This document shows positions 34,903-42,667 of a stretch of DNA of 64,000 nucleotides, piece by piece. Source of the DNA: Bradyrhizobium sp. Ash2021 (GTDB lineage: Bacteria > Pseudomonadota > Alphaproteobacteria > Rhizobiales > Xanthobacteraceae). The notes under the pieces were generated by a model, which saw only the letters and a list, made by a program, of their open reading frames with translations, ran no database searches and had not been told where the DNA came from. Numbering within the stretch: the stretch's first letter is position 1; every line of letters starts with the position of its first letter. The stretch covers positions 5,810,501 to 5,874,500 of the forward strand of contig NZ_CP100604.1 of NCBI RefSeq assembly GCF_031202265.1, given 5' to 3'. Made by a program: the position numbers and the translations under genes.

Positions 34903-35478
34903 CGGATGATCGTCGGACCAAGGGAGATTGCAGGGATGCCTGCGCAGACACGAGAGCAATTCTTCGCACCGGGCGGCGGCGCAGCGACCCTGGGGAATGT
35001 GACGAAACTCAAGCGCCTCAGCTATTTCGCGGCGGTCTTCCTATCGGCTGCGAGTCCCGGTTTCGCAAACGAGCTGTCCGGCACCTGGCTGCGCGACACC
35101 GGCGAAGCGCGGGTGAGGTTTGATTCCTGTGGGGACGCCATGTGCGGAACGATCATATGGCTGAAGCCGGGTATCGCTTCAAAGGCCAAGATCGGTCAGC
35201 GCGTGTTCTATGACATGAAGCCTGCCGGCGCGAACTCCTGGATCGGAAAAGCCATCGGCCCCGATAGCGGCTCTGTCTATTCCGGCAAACTGTCCGTCCA
35301 AGGCTCCAACCTCAGCACTTCGGGCTGCATTGCCGGTGGACTGATCTGCAGGTCGATGGATTGGACGAGAGCGCCCTAGTCGGGAGCAAAGCAGACCTGA
35401 ATGCGCAACGGATAACCGTCGGACCAAGGAGATATTAGGAATGCCCGAGCAGGCACGAGAGAACAGCTTCGGCGCCGA
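34903..35478. repeat. Direct repeat of a monooxygenase leader flanking the DUF2147 gene
   Basis: About 70 bases at 34903-34972 recur, diverged, at 35409-35478. Both contain CGTCGGACCAAGG, a start codon followed by M-P-x-Q-x-R-E, and ACGAGAG. The first copy lies right after the TetR operator; the second provides the actual start of the monooxygenase gene. The DUF2147 gene sits between them. Confidence 0.7.
34999..35379 (+). CDS. Secreted DUF2147 protein
   Basis: GTG 34999 (GGGGAAT upstream) opens a signal peptide (L-K-R-L-S-Y-F-A-A-V-F-L-S-A-A-S, cut after G-F-A) and a mature domain starting E-L-S-G-T-W-L-R-D-T-G-E-A-R-V-R-F, with C-G-D-A-M-C-G-T-I-I-W-L and Y-S-G-K-L-S. These are DUF2147 landmarks (periplasmic beta-barrel-like domain). 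The product has 126 residues, near family length. An upstream ATG at 34936 belongs to the duplicated monooxygenase leader. Confidence 0.75.
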   Translation: MTKLKRLSYFAAVFLSAASPGFANELSGTWLRDTGEARVRFDSCGDAMCGTIIWLKPGIASKAKIGQRVFYDMKPAGANSWIGKAIGPDSGSVYSGKLSVQGSNLSTSGCIAGGLICRSMDWTRAP

Positions 35479-36727
35479 ATTGTCGGCCGTGCGTACGGCG
35501 GCCAATTCAGCCGCTTCCGGCGCGCAATCGAACGTCGCGACGTTCAAGCCGAGGGCCGGCCAAACCGAGGCCGACCAAACCGACTTCGACGTCATCATCG
35601 TGGGCGCGGGCTTGTCCGGAATCGGGGTCGCCTACCACCTGCAGCGGGACTGCCCGCGCAAATCCTTCATCATTCTGGAGGCGCGCGGCGCGATCGGCGG
35701 CACCTGGGACCTGTTCCGCTATCCGGGCGTCCGCTCCGATTCCGACATGCACACGCTTGGCTATCGCTTCAGGCCATGGCGCGGCGAGAAGGCTATCGCT
35801 GACGGCCCCTCGATTCTCGATTATCTCAACGACACCGCCCGGGAATACGGCATCGACCGCAAGATCCGTTATCACCACAAGGTCAAGCACGCGTCGTGGT
35901 CGTCGACGGAGGCGCGCTGGACGCTCGAGGTCCAGGGTCCCGGCGGCAAAACGCTGACCTACACCTGCAACTTCCTGCAAACGTGCAGCGGCTATTACGA
36001 CTACGACGCCGGCTACATGCCCGGATGGGCGGGCATGGAGTGCTTCAATGGCGAGATCGTGCATCCGCAGAAATGGCCGGAGGATCTCGACTACGCCGGC
36101 AAGCGTATCGTCGTGATCGGCAGCGGCGCCACCGCCGTCACGTTGGTGCCGGCGATGGCCGACAGGGCCGCGCACGTCACGATGCTGCAGCGCTCGCCGA
36201 CCTATATCGTGACGCGCCCGGCAAAGGATGCGATCGCCAACTGGCTCTACGCGAAACTGCCCGAGAGCGTCGCGCATACGCTCGCGCGCTGGAAGAGCAT
36301 CCTGCTGCAGATGTATTTCTACAACATCGCGCGCAAGAAGCCGGAAGCCGCGAAGAAACGCATCATCGAGCTTGCACAAGCCGAGCTCGGCCCCGGGATC
36401 GACGTTCGGCACTTTACGCCCCGCTACGATCCCTGGGATCAGCGGCTCTGCCTTGTGCCCGACGGCGATCTTTTTAGGGCGATCCGGGAAGGCAAAGCCT
36501 CTGTCGTCACCGATGAGATCGAGACCTTTAGCGAGACCGGCCTGAAGCTGCGCTCGGGAGACGAGCTTGCGGCCGACATCATCGTCACCGCGACCGGGCT
36601 CGTCATGAAGCTGTTGGGTGGGATGGAGCTTGTGGTGGACGGCAGGGTCGTCAATCCGGGCACGGCCTTGAGCTACAAGGGCATGATGTTGTCGGACGTG
36701 CCGAACTTCGCTTCAACGTTCGGCTAG
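35441..36727 (+). pseudogene. Flavin-dependent Baeyer-Villiger-type monooxygenase, 3'-truncated
   Basis: The reading frame has an FAD motif I-I-V-G-A-G-L-S-G-I-G, the family F-x-G-x-x-x-H-x-x-x-W site (F-N-G-E-I-V-H-P-Q-K-W), an NADPH motif V-V-I-G-S-G-A-T-A-V and the late A-T-G-L segment. At 428 residues it stops at D-V-P-N-F-A-S-T-F-G, where family members usually go on for about 60-70 more residues. The stop lies in sequence shared with the opposite truncated gene. The lost C-terminus probably inactivates it. Confidence 0.85.
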
Positions 36728-37384
36728 AGGCGGACGTCCAGCCATAACCCATCGCGCCTGGACGCGATGAAAATGCCTCGGATCAAGCCCAAGAAGAAGA
36801 TATGCCGTCTTGAGAAGCAAGAACCGCTGACCTTCACCTTGCAGAACTTGTCTAGCGATTGCCAATGCCTCCGTCAGATTCTTCGGCTCTTGCGTGATCG
36901 CAAGAATCTGGCGGGTCAATTTCGCTGCAAGTTCGCCATCCGCTTCGAGAAGCTTTTTTCTCCAACCAAATGCGAAGTCGCGTTCGATTTCTCTGAACTG
37001 GCCGCGCTGCCAACGGTCAAACGCCCTTGCTTCTGGTGCTTGGTCATAGATGACGCCGACCGTTCCGTCTGGCCTTCGGACTGGCTTCCCACCGGATCTC
37101 ACTGGGACGTGGTGCATTTCAACGGTGTTGCCGGCCAACTCTTCCATACATATCGTGGTGTGAAGCACATTCGGCGTTGCGTGCATTATCGGCGTCTTCT
37201 TCGCGACGTCGCCGACTATCCGTTCGGCCGAACGCTGGCCAGGTGGCTCCTTCGATAGGTCAGCCAAAACCTCCGTATAAAATATCGGACATATAACAGA
37301 ACTGTAGAGGCAGTCGAAAATTGCCGCTTCATCAATGTTGAGCATCTCGATGAATGACTTATCGAAAAGTGTAATCGCCCCCAT
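36713..37384 (-). pseudogene. PIN-like conserved protein, 3'-truncated
   Basis: From ATG 37384 the frame reads M-G-A-I-T-L-F-D-K-S-F-I-E-M-L-N-I-D-E-A, with C-P-I-F-Y-T-E-V-L-A-D-L next. D...D-E-A...E-x-L-A-D resembles PIN-like nuclease folds in a family of larger hypothetical proteins. It ends G-R-P-P-L-A-E-R at the junction near 36722; from memory, family members continue well beyond this point. Its 3' end overlaps that of the truncated monooxygenase by 15 bases. Confidence 0.6.
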
Positions 37385-37578
37385 CACACAGCCCTGCCGC
37401 GATGCTTCGCGATTTCGTCCGCTTAATCTGATGCTCTATCGAAACTTCAACGACTTGCGAAAAAAGTTGCGCCCTATGTGCGCCCGAGAAAAAAGAGCGC
37501 AAAGCTTTTTCGGACTCTTGACGGAGTCCGCGCTCGATGCAACACGTTGAATCGTAATTGATATTCGCGTTGTAGGGC

Positions 37579-37652
37579 TGGAGCGGGTGAAGGGAATCGA
37601 ACCCTCGTATTCAGCTTGGAAGGCTGCTGCTCTACCATTGAGCTACACCCGC
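37579..37652 (-). tRNA. tRNA-Gly (anticodon UCC)
   Basis: The minus strand folds as a 74-nt tRNA with encoded CCA (37579-37581): acceptor GCGGGTG/CACCCGC, D-arm TAGCTCAATGGTAGAGC, anticodon loop CTTCCAA giving UCC, and T-arm GGGTTCGATTCCC. In alphaproteobacteria tRNA-Gly(UCC) usually lies close to tRNA-Tyr; here they are 2.7 kb apart on the same strand. Confidence 0.95.
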
Positions 37653-37763
37653 GCTTGAGGGATCACCTAACATGCCATGCGGGCGGCCTCAACCACCCTG
37701 CGGTCGGGCCGGCTCTTATGGCAAAACGGCCTTGTTCCGTCAGCATTATCGGCCATTCCGGAC

Positions 37764-37793
37764 CTTAACACCGGCAGATTCGCTGCCTATACT
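37764..37793 (+). promoter_or_regulatory. Candidate promoter of the 14-codon ORF
   Basis: CTTAAC (37764-37769) and TATACT (37788-37793) are separated by 18 bases, a plausible sigma-70-like pair. Transcription would begin near 37800, 13 bases before the extended Shine-Dalgarno. Confidence 0.45.
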
Positions 37794-37827
37794 AAGGTCT
37801 TCACAACCAACGAAAGGAGGTGATCCA

Positions 37828-37872
37828 GTGTCTCTTACCAAGCGCTGTCACCTCGCTGGGATCGCCCGCTAA
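37828..37872 (+). CDS. 14-codon ORF with 16S-complementary ribosome-binding site
   Basis: GTG 37828 opens the peptide M-S-L-T-K-R-C-H-L-A-G-I-A-R. Just upstream, AAAGGAGGTGATCCAG (37813-37828) is complementary to all 16 last bases of 16S rRNA (CTGGATCACCTCCTTT). Within the ORF, TCACCTC (37848-37854) is complementary to GAGGTGA of the site, so the transcript can hide its own ribosome-binding site. A promoter and a strong terminator make a compact unit of about 165 nt. Whether the peptide or the RNA matters is unknown. Confidence 0.6.
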   Translation: MSLTKRCHLAGIAR

Positions 37873-37933
37873 GCTCATTTGAGGCTTGGCATCGGGGCGC
37901 TCTCAGCCCTGGACCAGCGAGTTCAAAAGTTGG

Positions 37934-37966
37934 GGCGCGGCGGGCCATCCTGCCGCGCCTTTTTTG
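37934..37966 (+). terminator. Rho-independent terminator
   Basis: GGCGCGGC (37934-37941) pairs with GCCGCGCC (37952-37959), extended by GGG/CCT, and is followed by TTTTTT (37960-37965). It would end the short transcript from near 37800. Confidence 0.88.
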
Positions 37967-37972
37967 TTTGAT

Positions 37973-38055
37973 GTCATCCCGGGGCGCGCGAAGCGCGAAC
38001 AACGATGTGCAATTGCACACCTGAGGTCTGATCCTTCGGACCATCCGGGAATGAC
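37973..38055. repeat. Palindromic Bradyrhizobium intergenic element
   Basis: The ends GTCATCCC and GGGAATGAC are near-inverted; inside are further hairpins (GCGCGCGAAGCGCG, TGTGCAATTGCACA). This matches the GTCATTCCGG...CCGGAATGAC elements common between genes in Bradyrhizobium. Confidence 0.7.
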
Positions 38056-38068
38056 GATGCACGGTTCG

Positions 38069-38290
38069 CTACACCATCCGCCGCTGCCTGATTCTTTCCC
38101 AGACTGAAACGGTTGCGATCAGCATGCCGATGCTCCAGGGCAGGACGGCAGCGTATTCCTTGACGCTGAGAAGCAAGGCGAGAACGCTCGTCATCAGACA
38201 GAGCATCTTCGCCATCCCGCCTTGCCCGGCCAGCGAAAGCAGAAACGGCAGGAACAGAACCAGGAGCGTGCCTGCAGTCGCGGCGGTCAT
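38069..38290 (-). CDS. Small membrane protein
   Basis: The 73-residue product has hydrophobic segments at about 6-20 and 28-62 (M-L-C-L-M-T-S-V-L-A-L-L-L-S-V-K then L-P-W-S-I-G-M-L-I-A) and a basic tail. ATG 38290 lacks a strong ribosome-binding site. No family recognised; moderately supported by hydrophobic pattern. Confidence 0.4.
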   Translation of the reverse strand: MTAATAGTLLVLFLPFLLSLAGQGGMAKMLCLMTSVLALLLSVKEYAAVLPWSIGMLIATVSVWERIRQRRMV

Positions 38291-38319
38291 GTCCGAAATC
38301 TCGTTTTTCGAATGCGCGA

Positions 38320-38508
38320 TCAGAAGCCGCAGAGATTGACCGATCGCGGGCGCGGGCCGCGCCGGCTTTCGACGATCTGCTCGCCGCCATTGGTGGCGGA
38401 GCTACCGTAGTAGCGGTGATGACCGCTCGTATCATGCCAGTCGCCGGCCTGCGTCGAAGCGGGCGACCGGGCGGCATCGCTGATGATCGTGGCTGGCTTA
38501 CGTTGCAT
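38320..38508 (-). CDS. Possible small hydrophilic protein
   Basis: ATG 38508, with GGAGAGGG four bases upstream, opens 62 residues beginning M-Q-R-K-P-A-T-I-I-S-D-A-A-R and containing H-H-R-Y-Y-G-S-S-A. No domain is recognisable. The good ribosome-binding site is the main support. Confidence 0.35.
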   Translation of the reverse strand: MQRKPATIISDAARSPASTQAGDWHDTSGHHRYYGSSATNGGEQIVESRRGPRPRSVNLCGF

Positions 38509-38845
38509 GACCCTCTCCATGAATGCTGCGCAGTTCCCGCGTTCTGCTCATCAGTCGTGGAGTTCCCGCGGCGCGTTCAAGGGCGTGCGGATATATCGTG
38601 TTTCCGGATTGTTTCGTGGCAGCATGCAACCGGGACGCCGGCCGGATCGCCCGGCGGCCGAATCATCTTCCAATATGGCCTGTCGGGAATTGACCGCGCC
38701 AAACGTCCTTGGACCAAGCCCGCCAGGTGATCGGTTCAGAACCGATCATCCAGGCTGTTGTTCTGACGCGTTTTCTCCATGCGAACCGGTATCCACCCCG
38801 CTTCAAATGCGGGGCAGGCTTTCGGTCGAACCAAACGAGGTACCG
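38509..38845. other. Intergenic interval upstream of the YCII gene
   Basis: About 337 bases. It holds a perfect palindrome (38728-38748) and then a segment with ACGCGTTTTCTCCATGCGAA and CCGGTATCCACCCCGCTTC, a variant of a common Bradyrhizobium repeat. No gene recognised. Confidence 0.45.
38728..38748. promoter_or_regulatory. Perfect 21-bp palindrome
   Basis: TGATCGGTTC and GAACCGATCA are perfect 10-base arms around a single A. It lies 98 bases before the YCII gene start. It may be a regulator site or the edge of an intergenic repeat. Confidence 0.5.
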
Positions 38846-39247
38846 ATGCTCTATGCCATCCTGGCCTATCACGTGGAAGCCGAAGTCATGTCCTGGACAC
38901 CAGAGGCGGATGCGGCGCTCATGACCGATCTGCAAGGGGTCCATGACCGGCTCAATCAGGACGGCCGGCTCGGGCCGGCGGCACGCCTGGGGACAACCGG
39001 GAAGGCCCGCACCCTGCGGGGTCCGGGCGCCGGAACGGTGATCGATGGCCCGTTTGCCGAGACAAAGGAGCAGTTGCTGGGATTTTACGTCATCGACTGC
39101 GCCGGTGAGGAGGCCGCCGTCCGGGCCGCCCGCGACCTGCGCCGCGTCAATCCGTCAGCGGTCTACGAAATCCGCCCGCTCCTCCTTTATCTTCCCGGCG
39201 TGCCCTTCCCGGTCACCGAAGCCGCCGCCGAACCTGATCCGGGCTGA
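38846..39247 (+). CDS. YCII-related protein
   Basis: From ATG 38846 (GAGG six bases upstream) the 133-residue protein has M-L-Y-A-I-L-A-Y-H, G-P-G-A-G-T-V-I-D-G-P-F-A-E-T-K-E-Q-L-L-G-F-Y, and A-x-R-D-L-R-R-V-N-P-S-A-V-Y-E-I-R-P, all landmarks of YCII/DGPF-type proteins. The family often sits beside ECF sigma factors; none is here. Fold is ferredoxin-like, function unclear. Confidence 0.88.
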   Translation: MLYAILAYHVEAEVMSWTPEADAALMTDLQGVHDRLNQDGRLGPAARLGTTGKARTLRGPGAGTVIDGPFAETKEQLLGFYVIDCAGEEAAVRAARDLRRVNPSAVYEIRPLLLYLPGVPFPVTEAAAEPDPG

Positions 39248-39275
39248 CCGGAGGCCTCGGCGGTTCATCCAGCCC

Positions 39276-40157
39276 TTAATTTGGTTTCGTCATTGGCTTT
39301 GTCAGGCGGCCGAGAAAACCGTCGATTTCCCGGGCGACGATAATCGCGGACCGCTCGTCCATGTGCGAGGCGTCCACCCATCGCAGTTCAGGCAAATGGT
39401 AATCGATCTCGGGCCATTTTTCGCGATCGGGAAACGCCTTGTGCGCCAACGACCGCGCCGTTTGCGCAAAATGCGAATCGTTCAGATTCCCCGGATAGGG
39501 CAATTCCACAAAGTAGATCCGGCATCCCCTGCTTTCGAGCTTTGCGACCAGGCCGCGCAGCGCCTCGGTGTTGGCAGCCATCTGCTGGTCGAGGCCGTGG
39601 CTGTCGTATTCGACCTCGGTCGCGTCGAGCGAGGTCTTGATGTCGTAGCTCGACGGAGGTTGTCGCGGCAGCCGCGCAACATTGTCGCTCTCGGACTTAT
39701 ATTTCAGCCAATGATAAATGTAGGAAATGGCGACGCGATACGGCCTGAACCAGCGAAATGGCGCGGTGTCGTTGTTGCCGAACTTTTCGACCAGCGCGGG
39801 ATCGAGCGGCCGGGAAAGGATATTGGTCTCGACCACGATGATCCGCGGCAGCGCCGGATAGCTCGCGATGATCGCAAGTCCCGTGATGGGAGAACCGCCC
39901 CCGATCGCGACATTGCGCAATCGGGTCTGGAAATATCCCTCGTACACCCTGGAGATCATCGAACTGCCGACCAGCGCCACCTCGGGCGTCGGCTCGAGCG
40001 CGTATCTGCTCAGCGCCGGAAAGCGCCTGTCGTCGTAAACGCGTTGGTAGAGTAGCGAGCAGTTCAGCAGCACCGGAACGATGCAGGCCAGCAGCAGCAG
40101 CAATACAACGATCAGGGATGCCCGGAATTTTCCGGCACGGCGCGGGATCATCTGCAC
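39276..40157 (-). CDS. Membrane-anchored SGNH-like protein
   Basis: The 293-residue protein has one N-terminal membrane helix (about 13-32) and a periplasmic domain. V-A-L-V-G-S-S-M-I-S-R near residue 61 resembles the nucleophile loop (GDS/GSS) of SGNH hydrolases, and V-D-A-S-H-M-D near residue 260 resembles the D-x-x-H block. This layout recalls DltD- or AlgX-like proteins that act on polysaccharide. Activity is inferred only. Confidence 0.65.
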   Translation of the reverse strand: MQMIPRRAGKFRASLIVVLLLLLACIVPVLLNCSLLYQRVYDDRRFPALSRYALEPTPEVALVGSSMISRVYEGYFQTRLRNVAIGGGSPITGLAIIASYPALPRIIVVETNILSRPLDPALVEKFGNNDTAPFRWFRPYRVAISYIYHWLKYKSESDNVARLPRQPPSSYDIKTSLDATEVEYDSHGLDQQMAANTEALRGLVAKLESRGCRIYFVELPYPGNLNDSHFAQTARSLAHKAFPDREKWPEIDYHLPELRWVDASHMDERSAIIVAREIDGFLGRLTKPMTKPN

Positions 40158-40204
40158 GCGATCATGAAGGGATATTGCTTGTGCTTGGAAGCGGGCGGTT
40201 GCCG

Positions 40205-40339
40205 CACCAGTCCGTCTTCGCTCTCGCTGCGCTCAAGCTACGTTTCCAGTGGCTCGCCGAGCCGTAGCTCGCCGCAGCAAAGCCCGCCTTCGCCCTGTGG
40301 GCTCCGGCGCGGCAGCCACGCTCGCACGCGAGCGTAGGC
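40205..40339. repeat. Mosaic Bradyrhizobium repeat next to tRNA-Tyr
   Basis: Blocks such as CTCGCTGCGCTCAAGCTACG, CGAGCCGTAGCTCG and GGCGCGGCAGCCACGCTCGC belong to a repeat family rich in small inverted units, frequent beside tRNA genes in this group. It ends at the CCA end of the tRNA. Confidence 0.6.
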
Positions 40340-40425
40340 TGGTGGGGGAAGAAGGACTCGAACCTTCGAAGTCATAAGACGGCTGATTTACAGTCAGCTC
40401 CCTTTGCCACTCGGGACACTCCCCC
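40340..40425 (-). tRNA. tRNA-Tyr (anticodon GUA)
   Basis: The minus strand gives an 86-nt class II tRNA with encoded CCA: acceptor GGGGGAG/TTCCCCC, anticodon loop CTGTAAA (GUA), a long variable arm, and T-arm GGTTCGAGTCC. Placement immediately upstream of rlmB, divergent, is common in alphaproteobacteria. Confidence 0.95.
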
Positions 40426-40627
40426 GTTAACAGCATCGCAAACCCAACCGCTCGATTGGCGGCGGATGAGGCCATGGATGACGTTAATACCGTGAGCCGA
40501 TGGCGGGCTCCCGGTCGGCCGGTTTATGGGGGAAGGGCCATGGCAAAGTCAACCAATGACGCATGCTAAATAGCCCCTACAAATGCCCAAATTGCCATAA
40601 TCCGGAACCCGTGACACAAGCTCACCC

Positions 40628-41455
40628 ATGAGCGATCGCGACCGAAAACCGCCGTTCCGCCGTGGCGGCGGCAAACCCTTCGAAAAGGGCCGAAAATCGG
40701 CCGGCCGGCCGGCCTGGCGCGACCGGGGCGGGGGTTCGGACGGGCCGGTGATTCTCTATGGCTGGCACACGGTGGTGGCAGCTCTGGCCAATCCGCAGCG
40801 CGAGATCCGCAAGCTCCTGCTGACCGAAAATGCCGCCCGCCGCCTCGCCGACGAGAATATCGATACCCGCGTGCCGCCGGAAATCGTCCGGCCCAACGCC
40901 ATCGACCAGCGGCTCGGTCCGGATGCCGTGCATCAGGGGCTGTTGGCCGAAGCCGATCCCCTGCCCTCGCCCGACATCGATGAGCTGACGCAGGAAGGCA
41001 TCGTGCTGGTGCTCGACCAGATCACCGATCCGCACAATGTCGGTGCGATCATGCGCTCGGCCGCGGCGTTCGCAGTCAAGGCCATCGTCACCACGGCACG
41101 GCACAGCCCGGAGGCCACCGGCGTGCTGGCGAAATCCGCGTCCGGCGCGCTGGAGCTGGTGCCGCTGGTCACGGTGCAAAATCTTGCCCGCGCGCTGAAC
41201 GAATTGAACGACCGCGGATTCCTCACGGTCGGGCTCGACAGCGAAGGCAGCGACGATCTGGGCGCCGTCGCCCTGCGACAACCGCTGGCGCTGGTGCTCG
41301 GCGCCGAGGGCAAGGGCCTGCGGCAATTGACGCGCGAAACCTGCAGCGTGGTGGCGCGGCTCGACATGCCCGGCGAAATCAAGAGCCTGAATGTCTCGAA
41401 CGCGGCCGTCCTGGCGCTCTATATCGGCGCCAGCCGGCTCGGCCTGATGGGCTGA
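40628..41455 (+). CDS. rlmB: 23S rRNA (guanosine-2'-O-)-methyltransferase-type SpoU enzyme
   Basis: The 275-residue protein has a basic, Gly/Arg-rich start (about 1-38), a substrate-binding domain (I-L-Y-G-W-H-T-V-V-A-A-L), and the SPOUT catalytic domain with its three motifs: L-V-L-D-Q-I-T-D-P-H-N-V-G-A-I-M-R-S, L-V-L-G-A-E-G-K-G-L-R and S-L-N-V-S-N-A-A-V-L-A-L-Y. These fit TrmH/RlmB, which methylates rRNA ribose 2'-OH using AdoMet in a trefoil knot. Confidence 0.9.
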   Translation: MSDRDRKPPFRRGGGKPFEKGRKSAGRPAWRDRGGGSDGPVILYGWHTVVAALANPQREIRKLLLTENAARRLADENIDTRVPPEIVRPNAIDQRLGPDAVHQGLLAEADPLPSPDIDELTQEGIVLVLDQITDPHNVGAIMRSAAAFAVKAIVTTARHSPEATGVLAKSASGALELVPLVTVQNLARALNELNDRGFLTVGLDSEGSDDLGAVALRQPLALVLGAEGKGLRQLTRETCSVVARLDMPGEIKSLNVSNAAVLALYIGASRLGLMG

Positions 41456-41465
41456 ACAAAAGAAA

Positions 41466-41492
41466 CGCCCGCTCGCGTGACGCGAACGGGCG
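41466..41492. terminator. Bidirectional hairpin after rlmB
   Basis: CGCCCG (41466-41471) pairs with CGGGCG (41487-41492), with inner CGCG/CGCG. It lies 11 bases past the rlmB stop and 40 bases past the convergent gene's stop; AAAAGAAA and TTTTAG flank it. Confidence 0.75.
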
Positions 41493-41531
41493 CTGAGAAT
41501 TTTAGTCTACGCTATCGACCAGTCGAAGCGC

Positions 41532-41945
41532 TCAGTAGTAGCGGCGCAGCACGTGATGGCCGTAGTGATAGGGCGCGTAGGCGTGATGCGGCGCGTAGCC
41601 GTAGTGATAGCGCGGCGCGTGGTAATAGCCGGTGTGATGCCACCGACGATAGTGGTGATGCGGGTGGTAGTAACCGGGGATCGCGCTCTCCTGATAGGTC
41701 GGCTGCGGAGCCCAGTTGCCGGGACCGGTATAGGTCGGGCCCTGGTTGACGTAGTAATATTGGTACACGGGATCGGCGAGCCGCTCATGGGCCCAGCCGC
41801 AGGGGTTGCAGCCCGAATAGCTGTAGGCCGGCGCCGGGGAAACATAGACCTCCGGCAGCCCGCAGGGGCTCAAGCCGCACGCCATTGCGGGCGCAGCAAC
41901 CATCACGGCGGCTGCCGCAACCAATCCTGAAATCATCTGACGCAT
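41532..41945 (-). CDS. Secreted His/Tyr-rich protein
   Basis: From ATG 41945 (GGAGAGAG upstream) the 137-residue precursor has a signal peptide (cut after A-P-A-M-A), a C-G-L-S-P-C-G-L-P and C-N-P-C cysteine region, and a C-terminus of H-P-H-H-H-Y-R-R-W-H-H and repeated Y/H/P/A. Histidine clusters suggest metal binding. A second secreted protein lies upstream in the same direction. Common in Bradyrhizobium; function unknown. Confidence 0.7.
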   Translation of the reverse strand: MRQMISGLVAAAAVMVAAPAMACGLSPCGLPEVYVSPAPAYSYSGCNPCGWAHERLADPVYQYYYVNQGPTYTGPGNWAPQPTYQESAIPGYYHPHHHYRRWHHTGYYHAPRYHYGYAPHHAYAPYHYGHHVLRRYY

Positions 41946-42020
41946 TACTCTCTCCTGTAAGTGTTTTCTTGTCGGCGTGGGTTTCTTCAAAGCTTTCTTC
42001 AAATTCTTCCTGGGAAGTTA

Positions 42021-42494
42021 CTACGGCATACCCCGATGTTTGCGGGGATGAACATTCGGTGGCGCGCCAAGGAGACCGTCGCCCTGCGGCGCGTAGATGA
42101 TCGCGGGCGGATTGACCGGCACATCGGACTGCGCCGGCAATGGCGCTGATTGTGCCGACCAGGATTGATGATAGCTCTCGGCCGGCTGCGGCAGCCTGCG
42201 GCCCGGCGGCGGTTCGATCTCCAGACGGCCGTAACCCGGCAAATGGCCCGCGCTGGGATAATAGTGGCCGACATTCGGAACCGGATCGATGATGCGGCCA
42301 CCGTAGACGGTCGGCTGCACTTGCCAGTTTTGGCCAAGGCCCCATTCGCCTTCGACCACCGCATAGGATGCATCGACGCCGTTAATGATGACGGGCACAC
42401 CGGCGCGGCCTGGAATCACGATGTCGAAGCCGCCGCCGGCGAAAGCCGCCGACGTCGTCGCCAACAAAATTGCCAGTGTCACGCAAATGCGCAT
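42021..42494 (-). CDS. Secreted hypothetical protein
   Basis: From ATG 42494 the 157-residue precursor has a signal peptide (cut after T-S-A-A-F-A) and a mature part with F-D-I-V-I-P-G-R-A-G-V-P-V-I-I-N-G and a Pro/Gln-rich tail ending H-P-R-K-H-R-G-M-P. It is 75 bases upstream of the His-rich protein gene and probably cotranscribed. Confidence 0.65.
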   Translation of the reverse strand: MRICVTLAILLATTSAAFAGGGFDIVIPGRAGVPVIINGVDASYAVVEGEWGLGQNWQVQPTVYGGRIIDPVPNVGHYYPSAGHLPGYGRLEIEPPPGRRLPQPAESYHQSWSAQSAPLPAQSDVPVNPPAIIYAPQGDGLLGAPPNVHPRKHRGMP

Positions 42495-42667
42495 TGCTTG
42501 GAGTCCCGACCTCTCTGGCCGCAACCTAATCCAATGCGCGGACCCAAGGGTTAAAGCGTCCGACCAAACTGCCGGTAAGCCTAACGCGTAAGCATTCGCG
42601 TCTGTTCAATTGCGAGAGATTGCAATCAGTAATTGTTAACGCGGCCGGGCCGTTCGAGCGTATCCGC

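Noticed and set aside
34897..34998. Upstream starts for the DUF2147 gene (ATG 34897 and 34936)
   Set aside because: These codons lie in the duplicated monooxygenase leader; starting at GTG 34999 gives a normal signal peptide.
38483..38845. N-terminal extension of the YCII protein frame
   Set aside because: The extension crosses a palindrome and an intergenic repeat; ATG 38846 has a good ribosome-binding site and fits family length.
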